A stretch of DNA of 64,000 bases from Lanius collurio (taxonomy: Eukaryota > Chordata > Aves > Passeriformes > Laniidae), in assembly GCA_020086605.1 (NCBI GenBank), contig JACBWW010000008.1, positions 17,076,753-17,140,752 on the forward strand, read 5' to 3'. Shown one piece after another: positions 24,877 to 37,298 of the stretch (position 1 is the stretch's first letter; each line of letters opens with the position of its first letter). The translations under genes and the position numbers were made by a program. A model generated the notes under the pieces. The model did no database searches, was not told where the DNA came from, and saw only the letters and a list, made by a program, of their open reading frames with translations.

Positions 24877-27652
24877 CTGAGTTACAATAAAAGCAGGTGC
24901 TTATGCTTGTGAGACAATTTTAAAATATTGTGCAACAAAAGACACAGTAATGTGTATTTTTAGTTTCTTCCCACCATTTTCAGATGTGGTTGTGAAAGAC
25001 AGAAGCCAATGATCCAATGACCCAATTCAATGATTCTAATCCATGGTATCCTAAGAAGGCCCACTTTGCAAATTAGCAAACATGTGATTTAAATTCCATT
25101 ATCCAGGACATTCAGCATAGTAGAAACATATAATTAGATGTATAAAGGAAAATAAAATAAAAAATCTTTATCATTTTATTCAGGGGAAGAAAAAGGTTAA
25201 GCAGGCCTTTCTTTAGTGATGGATAGCTGGGAGATGTGTTTTAATGGGAACAGAATTAAAATACAGAACAGCCTATCCAATTTATGAATAATGTAGTTAC
25301 TCAGTCCCCAGTTCTCAGCTATCTGGGTACCTGAGGAGAGAAAGGCTTCCTGGGAGTTACAAATGTGTCTAGAATGTGTTGTTAAGTTGTTGAAATCCAT
25401 TCCCAGGTGGGACAGTGAGATCACAATGTTGCAGTAAGACAGGATTCCACGTGCAGTGAGAGGAGAGAGAAGTAGCTAATGGGAGCTAGGAGGTTAAGGG
25501 CTAGGTAAGTCAGAATGAGATACAGATACTCAAAACAAGAGATGCTGTTTTGATGTGGAGAGATTTTTAGTATAGTGGCTATTCAGTATCCTTGTCTTTT
25601 CGCTTTTTCAGCATCATCAGAGAGTATTTATTTTAATGAACTGCTCTTCGTTAATGTGATGCATAAAGGTGTCTCTAAGCTGTGTCTATTTTCAGGGGGA
25701 AAGACTCAAACACTGTCAATTGCACACTGTGCTTCCTAATTAAGTAGTTTTTTCTGCCACTGAAGGTTGTTCTGGGCCACTGCTAAGGGCAGAAAAATCC
25801 TCTTAAACGGGACAAGATCTTTTACCTCCTGTTCTTACCCAACTGACCTGTTCTGCTGTTTAAGCGCATTAAACCTTGTTGACTACTTCCATTAAGAAAT
25901 AAAAGGGGATTTGGAGTTGGCTTTTGCTCAAGTACTTCAAATTAACTTTTTTCTCCCCTTTTTAACTAGCTTCCTGTATAGACAAGTATCTAAATAATGA
26001 AAATTTTTTGGTAGTGCGTCATTACTATAAAACCAGCTTCTGATACTGCTTCAGAATCTGGGAAACTACCTATTTTGTCTGTTCAATTAGCTTAAAAAGT
26101 AGCTGAACAAAGAGCTGTCATTTTGTTAAGAAAAACAGCACCCTATTTTTCTGGTTGTTGTAACTAGTTTAATTGTAATTGCACTAGAAGTTACAAATTT
26201 AAGTCATTTTTTGTTGGATTCTAAGGCCCTTTTGTTGTTTTGCAAAAAAAAATTGAGCAACAAAATAAATTGCCATTGGCAGTTCACTGCCTGGATCCAC
26301 AGATACAATGTGGACATCTCAGAGGGTTCTGGAATTTTTTGGTTTTCAGAAAAATCTCCATTTTGGACAAGTTTCTTACTACAAAGCATTCAATATGCTG
26401 TTAGGGTATGCTTTTTGATACTATAAAATGATTTTAAAGGAACATCTGAGATTTTAAAGTGTATAATACCTAAGGGATAGCACCCAAAATTTTCATGGAT
26501 CCTTAATGTTAGGATTGATTTTCGTAGTAGAAGAATCTCTTTCAGCAATGAGGGACCCAGTTTCTGGTGTTTGTATTTTATAGTATTTTTCAGTTGCCTA
26601 CTGTGTTATCTTAATCCAGAAAACTCCTGAACACTTTTTCTTGGCTGCATTTCTTTTTCCATCTCCAGTCCATACTCTGAGCTATGTTCTACCATGAACA
26701 CATTACAAATGCAGGCATATAGACCTCAGATTTTGCATCACTGTCCTCCATTCCTTTCTATTGTCTTTCTTGACAACACATTGACAATTCTGAATCTCTT
26801 TATGTAATGTTGAAGCAGGAAACAGTCATTAAGCTGTGACCCATTAAAATTCCCATGGAGAAAAAGTAGCACCTTAGGATGAAAGAGATGGTAAAACACT
26901 CTGAACTCTATCCAAATTATCTAAGGACGTGAATACATATTTTGAAAAGTGCATGTCCTCCTTATTTTATATTCCTCTTTTGCTCAGAAGACTGACTCCA
27001 CAGAAATAAACAAAATTAAGCTGGGTATTTGAAAGCAGCTTCAAAGGAGTTCAGCACCTAATTCTATTGATGGCTCTTTTGAAGATGCAGACCTTCACCT
27101 CTTGAATAATCTGCAACTTTTAGAATGTCCTATTATTGCACAGATACTTGAAGCTCAAAATTAAAAATCTTTTCAATTGAATGACTGGAAATAGTCTTCA
27201 TTCCCAAACTTTGAGATTATTCAGAATGCTGCAAAAAGAGCCTCTCTGATTGAGCATACTGTTTTATAATTAGTGCCACAAAACAAAGTGTTTAAATTTG
27301 TCAACATATAGTCTAAGGTTACTAAAGGACAGAAAGCACAGACTCTTGGATATAGGAGAGAAGCTAAAAGGTACCTGTAAAAATTAGGACTGTATTCCTA
27401 ATTCAAACGTAGAAAAGCTTGGTCTGTTTTTAGTTAGTTTCTAAAACCAGGTATATATCCCAGCATGAGCTCAAATAAATAAAGCAGCTGAACACATTAA
27501 GAGAGATCTGAGAGTGCTCATAGATAAATTTGTAAGAAGGTGAATGGAACTTTCCTTGCTCTGGAGAGTAGCATTCATATTTCTCTTTATCTGTGTTCTT
27601 CTCAGTGACTTATTTTTCTTTTCTTATCTTGTAAACCAAAATATGTTGTAAC
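24877..27652. other. Unique AT-rich sequence, no gene recognised
   Basis: No repeat family recognised. Minus strand 25197-25424 holds a 75-codon frame with a good internal acceptor (TTTCTCTCCTCAG), and plus strand 26350-26405 is a 56-nt exon-like piece between TTGGTTTTCAG and GTATGC. Neither joins confidently to a gene. Confidence 0.45.
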
Positions 27653-28099
27653 TTCTGGTGGTGGATTAGCTTGTCCACTGCTTAATTTTGTGGTGAGCTT
27701 GCCTCTTATGTCTTGGAATATCTTAAACCATTCACAAACAGTTCAAATATCCTTCGACTGTGCAGCTCCACTTAAGCCAGTGTTAGTGACAGCTCCTCAC
27801 CAGAAGCAGAAGTTGAGAAGAGAAATATAGCTCAAACCTCTTATGATGTTAAGTCATTTATTCCCTCTGTCCTGGAGGGGAACAGAGGACCCAACCTGGG
27901 CAGAGTCAGCGAGGTAAGAGGGCGGGGCTTTCCATCCTGCTGGTTTTATCACAGACAGGGGAAAGGGGATACCAGGGGCGGGGATGGGACAAACAACCAA
28001 CCAGATCAGAGCCCGGGCTGCTGGAACCTAAAGTAGACCTGACTCAGTCACATGGCAGGGACCCGGCTGGGGGGGGTCCAGGGGGGGTCCACCATAACA
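27653..28099 (-). mobile_element. Solo LTR, copy 1 of a two-copy family
   Basis: This 447-bp block matches 36839-37298 over its whole length, by eye around 90 percent identical with small indels. On the minus strand it starts TGTTATGG, has a TATA-like GATAAAACC (27942-27949) and then AATAAA (complement of 27857-27862) about 80 bp further on, the order expected of an LTR. No gag, pol or env adjoins either side, so it is a solo LTR. Flanks ATAAC and GTAAC match at four of five positions, a possible decayed target duplication. The distal end does not read CA, unlike a canonical LTR, so the outer border may be off by a few bases. Confidence 0.75.
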
Positions 28100-31000
28100 A
28101 TAACTGTAGCAACATATTGAGCTTTGAGGGTCTCAAGGTCCATTGCAAATGTTTTTTATGATGATTCAAGTCATACCTACATCAAAATCTTGGATAGGAG
28201 CAGAAGGAGTGCCTGAAATACAAGCAGTCCAAATGCGTCTGTTCCTTTTCAGGTGTTCTCCAGAAACTAATGAATGTTATGAATTAGTGTGCTACTTACA
28301 AGAAGCCCACACACTACTTTTACATTCTTTGGGCATGTGTAAGGAAGGGTCCCTCTGACAGACTCTGTGGCACTGGAGCAGGAGAGTACAGCTGTGGTCG
28401 TGTCTCAAGGTTTTCAGAAACCCATTAACATTATTAGGATCTAACAATTATCTCTGCACATGGATTTCTGTAAAAATTTACAATTATCCCCTGCATTGTG
28501 ATGCTAGATATGAGGGGTTTGATCACTGAAGTCTCTTCTGCACTTTAGTTCATGGCATCTAGGTGTGAAAATTCAGAACATTGGTGAATCTGTCTGTCTC
28601 ACTGGGAATTTGTTAGTCTCCATTTCTCAGGAGTGGGCAGGCATCTCCTGTGAAGCAGATTGCTTCTGCAGAGTGTCTTTTCCCCTCTTAGTTAAGTCTT
28701 TCTACAGAATGCAAAGATTAAATTTCCCTCTGCAATCTGATGTATCCCACCTGTGTTTCTTTCTCCTTCACTATGATTTTTATCAACTTCGAATGCTCCA
28801 TAATTTTGGTATCTTAACAACACTAATTTATTTTTCTGTGCATCAAATACCACCAACCTTCTTCTGATCAGACTCTCACCCTTCATATAGTTGCCTTCTA
28901 TGTGTGTTTCTGATAAACTCAAATTATTCTAGTTTCCCATGATAAGCTAGGATAGGCACAGTATTTTGAAAAGGCTCTGTTTGAGTATTGAGATTTCAAT
29001 GCCACCCCAGTTCCTGGCAGACTCCAGGGCCATTCCTGCAGCCTCTCGGTGTGCCAGTGGGGAAACTGAATGCTTGCGTCACTGCACATTATATAAAAAG
29101 AAGAAACAATCTTCTCTTCCTGTAAAGTAATCCAGCAATCCTGACCTTGACTAACACAATCTGTGGCAGTCACATGTTTCTTCAAGCAGTAGGTGATCAC
29201 TTTGTAGAACATGAACCTGAACCACTGTTAAGGAAAAGGTTTTTTCAGTAAGTCAGGAAAAAATGCCAGATATTCTTGCCATGCTATGTGGAGAAAAGAC
29301 AATGTGGCCATGTCTGTTCTTCAGTTGGGTGATTTACAGTCTAAAAGGTAGATGGACAATAACATAACAAAAGCTATTTTAGAGCCTATTCAGGTTTTAT
29401 GGAAAAGCACTTTGAAACACAGAAACTCAGAGCCCCAACAGAAAGGAAGGGCTTTTTTTTTAGTTCCTTCATTCTTTTTATGCTCTGAAAGAAAAATGCT
29501 TCAACTAAAATCTACATAATGCTCCAGCTTTTGCCATGGGAATTGCATAAAACACAAGGTAATTCAAAATCTGGTGTTTTACTATCAGTAGTCAGTTTGA
29601 CTTATGTCATTAACCACTTTGATTTGTTTAAGGATTTTACTTGCCTATCTGATTGCAACTGTTCATCAAAAATGTGGGAAAAGGCTTTGAATTATAACTA
29701 GGTCTGAAATTAGATTAATTTTTCTCATTTACTTCAGTGATCCTAAAACATATTCAAAAGAACCTCACTTCTCAAAAAGTTAGCTTTCTGTGAAAGCTCT
29801 TTTTCTTCCTATAATTTGTCATATCCTCAGAAATTATCCATACTGTCTTCTGACACAAGTTACTGGCACCCATGCAAAATTAAATTGACACTTTTAACTG
29901 GATTATATAATTATGGAATATCTTCGCAATATCACTTGGTAAACACAAATATACAATAAACAAAAGGTCTGTGTGAATTTACTCAAAGGTCCACATTAAT
30001 ATAGAGAGCAAAATAATTATTGAGCTAAGAACTTTGATATTAGGCTGCAGTACACCTACTATGTGTTTGAAATACCAATCATCTGCTGCAATATATTATG
30101 TACAAATATTGGAAGCTTACTGCCATTATTTAAAATTTTAATATGTTTAAGAGTCATTTCAATATCTCCAAATTATAATTTCTCCCAGCATGGCATTTTT
30201 GAGCTGTTACTAAAGGGAGCATTTACAGTCTGCTCAATCCATTAAAGCATTAAAAGATTTCCTAAGATGGAAATAGTAGCGAAATTCTTGTTCTCATATG
30301 TGTTTCTGTCTACCAATACAGATAGCCAAGACTCTAACAGGTTTAGGTCCTGATCTTCACTATGGTCTGTTAACAGGGATACTTGGATCACCACGAAGTT
30401 CTCCAGAAAAATTCACAGTGAAGAGTTACAATGAGGGACATGAGTCTGGCTTTGTCAGTCACTACAGAATGTAAAATCTGAAAGGGAACTAATTCATAGG
30501 CTAGATTTGGGGCCATTTTTTTGCATTTGACAAAATTGGTTTTATCCTCTTTTCCTTGCTTCCTCTCTTCTCTGTCTCACCCACACTGCCAACATAAGAG
30601 AGTTCTGAAAATGTTACATACTGAAAGTTTGTATGAAGTCAAGCAAAGTTATTTTCCACTTCCCCCTTCTCTCCTTTTTATTTTTTAGCATTAAGGACAT
30701 TTAGTAATTTTTCAACAACAACAACAACAAAAATCCCAGGAATTATGTACATATATTTTCAAAATTTTAATTTGCAGCAGTGTCTGGAAGTCTTCACATT
30801 GGAAGCTTAACCTAAACCAGTTTTCTTGCATGCCATGAATTTTAAAATCTTGTCTTTATCTAAGAAGATAACAATGAGAAGATACTTTTTTTTAGGGCTA
30901 CTATCTGAGGAAATGACTTTTTCCTGGTTTTCTCCTGATGAGAGAGCACACAGCTCAGATATGGGTGTTGGGCCAGAGCCTGGGAGATGGGGATCTGTAC

Positions 31001-34000
31001 CATTGGAAGTGCTAAAAGGGAAAAATGAACTCTAGTAGTTGTGTCCTCACTGGGAAAAGTGGTCACCTATGTCAGGCAAGTGCTTGGGATTGCACCCCAT
31101 GACAACACCACTAAATTGATTTTCTAGAACAAATTAGGTTCTGGTCTCCAAATCCTCACATACTGGTTTGATACTGCTGCAACTTTTGTTTCTTTCAGCT
31201 GAGTTGTGCAGGTACAAACACAGAGTAAAACATTACCCAATCAGTTGTCTGTCTGACTGTCCATCTTCTGGGCTACATAAGGTTGCAAGGGCTTCTGAGC
31301 AAGCTGGCAGAGTGTGTTACTCTCCTATTTGTAAAACAGCATTAAAAGGAAAGGAGAGGGAGAAAGAGTGAGATAAATGAACAGGATAAACAAAAGTTTT
31401 AAATGAGCTGCCCTGACTCAAGTCACCTTCTCCCTTTCTGCAGGATAAAATAAAAGTATTTTAATTATATTTTTTAAATATTGGTTTTATCACTGCTGAT
31501 AAATCTGAATTTTAGGTGGGGAAAAAATATTGTATGTGTACTTTTATTTTTGGTCAGACATTCCAGATTTCGATTAAGATGAAAAATTGCATGGAACTGA
31601 ATTTCAGTACTGTAGGAGAGGTATATGAAAACGACAAACGCTGGAAACAAGAGCTAAAGAGACTTGTAAGAATCAATATGGAATATTTTCAACAGGAGGT
31701 TTGTGGTGACTCATACTAAAAAAAAATGCTTAATAAATCAGAAGACAGTTTGGCTTTTTAAAAATTAACATTGCTATCTATACCTGAATATCCTCTGTTT
31801 AGGCAAGGGTATCTCAATCAGATATTGACTTGAAAACCTCTTTGAAATGAGTTTTTCTGTTTGAGTTTTATTTCTAAATAGGCTGATTCTCTTTGGAGAA
31901 ATTTGTATATATTAGAGCATAGACATTTGTACTTTGGAAAAAAAAATGACTGATGGTGTTTCTCCCTTGTTCCTCAGAATCCAAGACTTCTTTTGGGGTA
32001 AAAAAGAAACACAAGAAAATTTGTTTATAAATCAGTTTCTAGCTGACTACTACCTTCATCCTTTTTGATTCATGTCATAAGTGGCTTACCATCACAATCC
32101 ACACAGTGTTTAAACTTTTTGCCTTAGTAATAACATGAGCTACTCTTCAAACCATCCAGCTAGTCCCTTCAGATGGTATGGCAGAGCCCAAATCAGGTTT
32201 TAACTGTGTTTCTGAAGGTTAAAATTGGACTTGCCTTGCTGACTATCTGAAATTCATGCTGGCATGTGCATGCCAAAGAGTTTATCTCCACATTTCCACA
32301 GTCAGCAAGCAAAGTGCTAGGAATAGAGCACAGAAACTCTTGGATCCAGGAAGATGTCTGATCATTTCAGACTCCACATGAAATTATCCACCTACATATA
32401 CTGAGATAACAGAGCAGAAGCAGACAACCAGCTCAGCAGAGTGGCAGGTAGGACAGCTCCTCTCTGCGCTGCTTGGCTACACCCGACAGGGGAGGCACTC
32501 ACAGCAAGTCTGCTAGTACTTCTTTACATCCACCTTGATGGAGAGGAGAAATGGGAATGGGCCTCTAATGACAACCTCAGCACTGCAGGCGAGATAGGAG
32601 GGCCTGAGAGGGCAGAACTGTTGCAAAGGAGGAGTAGATGAGGTCTAGATGAGGTGGTTGTGGTGATTGGCAGAGTTGGGAGGGCAGAGTACCAAAATCA
32701 CTGTGCTTTCTTACTTGAGATGATTGTCCAAACAAAATACTGTTTTCCATATCCACAAGGTATTAGGGTGGATATAATAAAGTTATTTAAAATCTTTAAT
32801 AGAGATCAGTAACGTGGTTTATACAGTCTTTATTCCTGATGACAGCCTCTGAGACTTTCTGAGTACTGAAGTTAACAATAATCATCTACTTCATTTGGCA
32901 TCTGAAATAGCAGGACTCTTGAAGTTATCTCTTTATAGAGATGGATTAGATGTACCCAGTTGTAACCAGGCTGAGCCAAAACTAGAACATTTGCCTAACT
33001 AAATTTTCACGTAATTGAGTATTCTAAGATAGTCAAAATAGATGGGTCAAAGGAGACAAATATGCCAGCAGTGACCAGCACAAAACTCTGCTGCTGTGTT
33101 AATCACATTAAACAATAATTTGTACCTAGGTTTTTTTATGATAAAGGTCATATTTAAAAAGTATATTGATATATGCCCCAAAAAACCTGTGAACACAGCA
33201 AGCAAGAGTAAATACCAAAAAGAAATTAGAAAATTAAAATACTGTAAGAAAATATGCAGTCCGTAATCTTTCTATTTACCCTTCTATTGAAGAACAGTGT
33301 TTCTATGTTCAATCTTTTATTTGTATATGAAGGCTGGAAACTTTCTCCACTATAAGCTATGACTCATGTTCAACTGCACTACTAAGGGACCTGAGGTTTA
33401 AAGAGAGAGATTCAATCTTCACAAGGCACATGATAACTCAAGCAGCTAAGGTAGTTCAAGATGGCCCAGACTCTATGATACAAACATGTAACAAGCATGA
33501 TATTTTACTAGCACGTCTGTCTTGCTTTTCAGCTCTAGGACAAAATAAAGGAATTGGATGTTTTCTTTCTATATGAAATTTCAAGATATTTTAATATTTT
33601 CCAACACATATTTTACTCTACTGGAATAACAACACAGCCAAGTTGTGATTCAGGCAATATCCTGTCATGTTCAGACAGCAATTCAAGATAGAACTAACTG
33701 TCCTTAACCTGAGTTGTCTTTTTAGATGTTTCTTGGTCAGACAAATAGCAGGAACAGCTCTTAAAATCTGTCCTGTGATAAAGCTCAGAAAGCTTTAAAA
33801 ACACATTAATTTTAGGCCATACAAATATCCATTTAAAAATTGGGAATGTTCCATCTTTCTCAACATTTATGGAGTATGAATCACCAAGACATTCAAGTAC
33901 ATTTCATTATGTCTGGAAGGATTTTGCATGAATTCCTATAAGATTTGGCAAAGAGCTAGTCATTTTTAGAGTTCCTTGATATAATGAATACTAATTATGA

Positions 34001-34063
34001 TATTAATTATAGTACATTTCTCTTGATGATGATTTACCATATATTTTTCTTAAAATAATACAC
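28100..34063. other. Unique sequence, no gene recognised
   Basis: No repeat family recognised apart from a short (CAA)6 run at 30713-30730. Plus strand 28253-28338 looks like a small exon (acceptor TTCCTTTTCAG, donor GTAAGG, 28 codons open) but stands alone. Other frames of 60-100 codons lie on both strands without recognisable motifs. Confidence 0.5.
30713..30730. repeat. (CAA)6 microsatellite
   Basis: Six perfect CAA units followed by an A run. A short simple repeat with no evident function. Confidence 0.9.
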
Positions 34064-34230
34064 GGCCCTTGAAATAATACAATAGATCAGTTGGTTAGAG
34101 CATGGCAGTAATAATGCCGGGTAATAATGCCAGGGTGGTGGATTTGAGCCCTGTATGGGCCATTCACTTAAGAGTTGGACTTGATCCTTGTGAATTCCTT
34201 CCAGCTCAGAATATTCTGTAATTCTGTGAT
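34064..34230 (+). repeat. tRNA-derived SINE, TguSINE1-like, CR1-type tail
   Basis: Seen: the left part resembles a tRNA gene, with an A box in TAGATCAGTTGGTTAGAGC (34083-34101), a B box in GGATTTGAGCC (34141-34151 region) and a closing GGGCC arm. It continues ATTCACTTAAGAGTTGGACTTG and ends with a CR1-like tail of the type TTCCAGCTCAGAATATTC plus TTCTGTAATTCTGTGAT. Known: songbirds carry TguSINE1, an isoleucine-tRNA-derived SINE that shares its 3' end with CR1 LINEs, whose enzymes mobilise it. This copy matches that plan and is the best evidence for a passerine source. Odd: an extra 20-bp segment after GGCCCTTG and a 13-bp tandem duplication (34108-34120, 34121-34133) where the anticodon arm lay. 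It cannot act as a tRNA gene. The degraded B box makes transcription doubtful. Confidence 0.8.
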
Positions 34231-36838
34231 TGAATCAGAAGAGAGGTTTACTAGTCCTTGTACAGCAAATCATATTAAAAAGCAACAACTGAAATGATTT
34301 CCTGTATTTCTCGGTAAAAATCTGATTTAGCAAAATGTATTTTCCAAGAAGTTTGAATTTTTGTTGAAAAAGTTGTGAACAGCTTCTCACTGCTGATTGC
34401 ACAAGGAAAGAAGTGTCTGCAGAGACACTGTTACTTCTCATTCTGACTGTCAAATTATCTCTTTCTGTTATGAAATAATATTTCTATTATTCCACATACA
34501 AGGAAAGCTGGGAATGGACTTTACTAGGTGCAAACTTAAATTTACACTGTTGTTCATGGAGTTTCCCATTTCTCCCTATCATGGCCATCCTAGATCTTTT
34601 TATTATAATAGAAAAAAATATTGTGAGGTGGAAACTATTTAGAAAAATTAGGAAAACCTGAAAGGAACTGGCTTAAGGAATTCAATCCTTTTCTGCAAAG
34701 TGAATTTTGCAGGTGCCCCACCTCTAGTGAAATGAAGCTTGGATGTTAATGAATGCAAATAGCTTAGCAGGTGTTTGAGTTTGTCTTTTAAACTCCATCA
34801 CTGATGAGGATTTATTTTGTTCTTAATGACATATTTATATGCTTTCAGAGGCAAAAAGTATTTGAAAATACACCTGCTGATGCTGGTGCCACTTTGAGCT
34901 GATTTGATTGCTGTGTACGTGGGTTAGGTTTGGTGGTACATTATGTGGCTCCACCTCACTTTCACAGGCTTAATAGAACTCTCAGTGCTTTTGTTTGAGT
35001 CCGTGAAATGCAACAGTAATCCACAGTTCTTGAAACAAGAGCCTTTCCATCAGTTTCAGTAAGCTTTGAATTAGGTTCAAAAGTTGGCATTTGCTATCCA
35101 GAAGCAGCAGCAGAAGTTTGCATACTGGGGAGTATTTGCCACACTACCTGCACAAGGTCATTTCTGCAAGAGAAGAAGCAGGAGCTCTGATGAGAACTCC
35201 TCATTGTCGCTTCACAAATGGGACAGTGATACAAATCACAAAGGTTTAATTTTGATTGAAGTGTTGCCCTTTGTATGAAATGTACAGAAATGGAAAATGT
35301 TGCTTAGGATAATTGCTGCCCTTATTATTACAAGCTGTTTGAAGACTAATCAGAGTTTTCTGACATTAGTGTTCCCTCTTGGGTAACACATGGTAAAGGT
35401 CTAGAAATGTGGAATACTCTGTGGGGATTTTAACTATGGAATGTGCACATAGGAAGGCATCACAGACACTGAACAACTCAACCAGTAATGGTCCAAATGG
35501 GAAGAAATGAAAAGCACTGGAGAAAACCAAGGATGAAAGGAGGTGGGAGAAGCCAGGATAGAGGGGTTACAAAGAGGAAAGGACTCTTTGGAGTTAGTAT
35601 TTCCTAAAGAAAAGAAAATGCAAGTGAAGAGATCTTCTTTAAACTTTTCATTAGGAATCCCTGCATCTTGCTAACCACATCTGTCACCTATTCTAAGAGG
35701 AAAACCAAGAGTCTCTCAGTGTGAGAACACACTCAAAAGAGCAGTTTTGCTCCTGTGTACAAAAAGTTATATGCAAAAGTTATATAACTACAAAGTTATA
35801 TGTACTGGGACGCATAGTCAAAAGGTGATACTTAAGGCAAGTGTTTTTCAGGAGGTTTTTTCCTTTAGGGACAGAAATTCTTAGAAAACTGATCAGAATT
35901 TTTTTCTTGCTATTGTGAATGTAAAAATCATTATAGTTTATTTCTGATTTATTTGGCTATATCCCTTTACTGTTATTTTGTCCTGAGTACTAATGAATAA
36001 AACTTGTTGTCTGACAATGAGCATCTGTAACTCAAGGGCAGACACTGAAATAAAACAGCTACATGTGAAAGAGTCTGGTCAAGATATCATTCCAGCCTAA
36101 TCCATATGATGAGAAGCACGAAATTTTTGCAAATGTTTGTTTACATTGTTTATGCTGCTGTATTGGATAACTGTTTTCCTAAAGGGTATAATGTATATGA
36201 AATAATATTTTCTGTTTAATTTTCGTATTTACTGAAAATTTTTCTGTTAAAATTGTGCCTTTTGGGATTCACGAATATTTTTTTAAAAAGCAGAGCTCTT
36301 CTTTGAATTCTCTCACATAACTGCAATGTTCCTGCAGCATAGAACACAGTAATTGGATATTTTTATTAGCAGAATAGAGAACAATTATTTTTGTTATACA
36401 ACCTAGCTAGTTGCAGTGAAAACAATGATGACAACACTGAGACTATGATTATCAAGTTACAGCTCAGAGGTGATTCCTCATAAAGACATTTGGAGTTTTA
36501 AAAACAACACCTTGAGCTGCAGAAAAGAGGAAAAGCAATAGGGAAGAGAAGGACAGAGAAGAAGGTATCTAGAGACCAAATGCATAATTCTACTGGTCAG
36601 TAAACAGTCTTCAGGTTATGTGTAATAAAAACTGTGAAACCTCTCTGCCTTTCTACACAGTCTCATGCACCCTCCTCTGCAGAAGCTGGTGCTGTTCATG
36701 TGCTTTCAGGGGTCGATGTACTTCATTGGCTGAGACAGCACAGCATCACCCTTCTCTGCTCACAAGTGTTTCAAGTTTGGCTTCCCACTAAATGTTTTTC
36801 TAGTATACCAGACATGGGTAATGGATTTCATTTGAAAC
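34231..36838. other. Unique AT-rich sequence, no gene recognised
   Basis: No repeat family recognised. The minus-strand frame 34235-34453 (72 codons) has an internal acceptor-like TCTCTGCAG and a helical, Lys/Leu-rich composition similar to the 24 kb candidate, but it cannot be joined to it by phase from sequence alone. Confidence 0.5.
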
Positions 36839-37298
36839 TTACGGTGGTGGATTAACTTGTCCACTGCTTAATTTTGTGGCAAGCTTGCCTCTTATGTCTT
36901 GGAATATCCTTAGACCATTCACAAACAGCCTAAATATCCCTCGACTGTGCAGCCCCACTTAAGCCAGTGTCAGTGACAGCTCCTCACCAGAAGCAGAAGT
37001 TGAGAAGAGAAATATAGCTCAAACCTCTTATGATGTTAAGTCATTTATTCCCTCTGTCCTGGGGGGGACAGAGGAACCAACCTGGGCAAAAGTCGGTGAG
37101 GTAAGAGAGTGAGGCTTTGTGTCCTGCTGGTTTTATCACAGACAGGGGGAAAGGGGATCCCAGGGGCGGAGCTGGGATAAACATCCAACCAGATCAGAGC
37201 CCGGGCTGCTGGAACATCAGACTGACCTGACTCAGTCACATGGCAGGGACCCGGCTGGGGGAAAAGCGGGGGGGGAGGCAGGAGGGCCCACCGCAACA
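36839..37298 (-). mobile_element. Solo LTR, copy 2, with 6-bp target duplication
   Basis: Second copy of the family seen at 27653-28099, same strand. It is bounded by exact TGAAAC on both sides (36833-36838 and 37299-37304), which fits a 6-bp target-site duplication and fixes the borders. Read on the minus strand it starts TGTTGCGG, has the TATA-like GATAAAACC (about 37129-37137) and AATAAA (complement of 37044-37049), and ends CCGTAA instead of the usual CA. There is no internal retroviral sequence, so this is a solo LTR. A 6-bp duplication is typical of ERVK/beta-type elements; I infer that class only tentatively. The 84-codon minus frame 37045-37299 is the LTR itself read through by chance. 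Confidence 0.8.

Noticed and set aside
34064..34151. A functional tRNA gene
   Set aside because: The anticodon arm is disrupted by duplication, the B box is degraded, and the sequence runs into a SINE tail.
27653..37298. A single 9.6 kb provirus bounded by the two related LTRs
   Set aside because: The interior shows no gag, pol or env frames and contains an unrelated SINE; the outer flanks do not match; and the 36.8 kb copy has its own immediate TGAAAC duplication, so each is an independent solo LTR.
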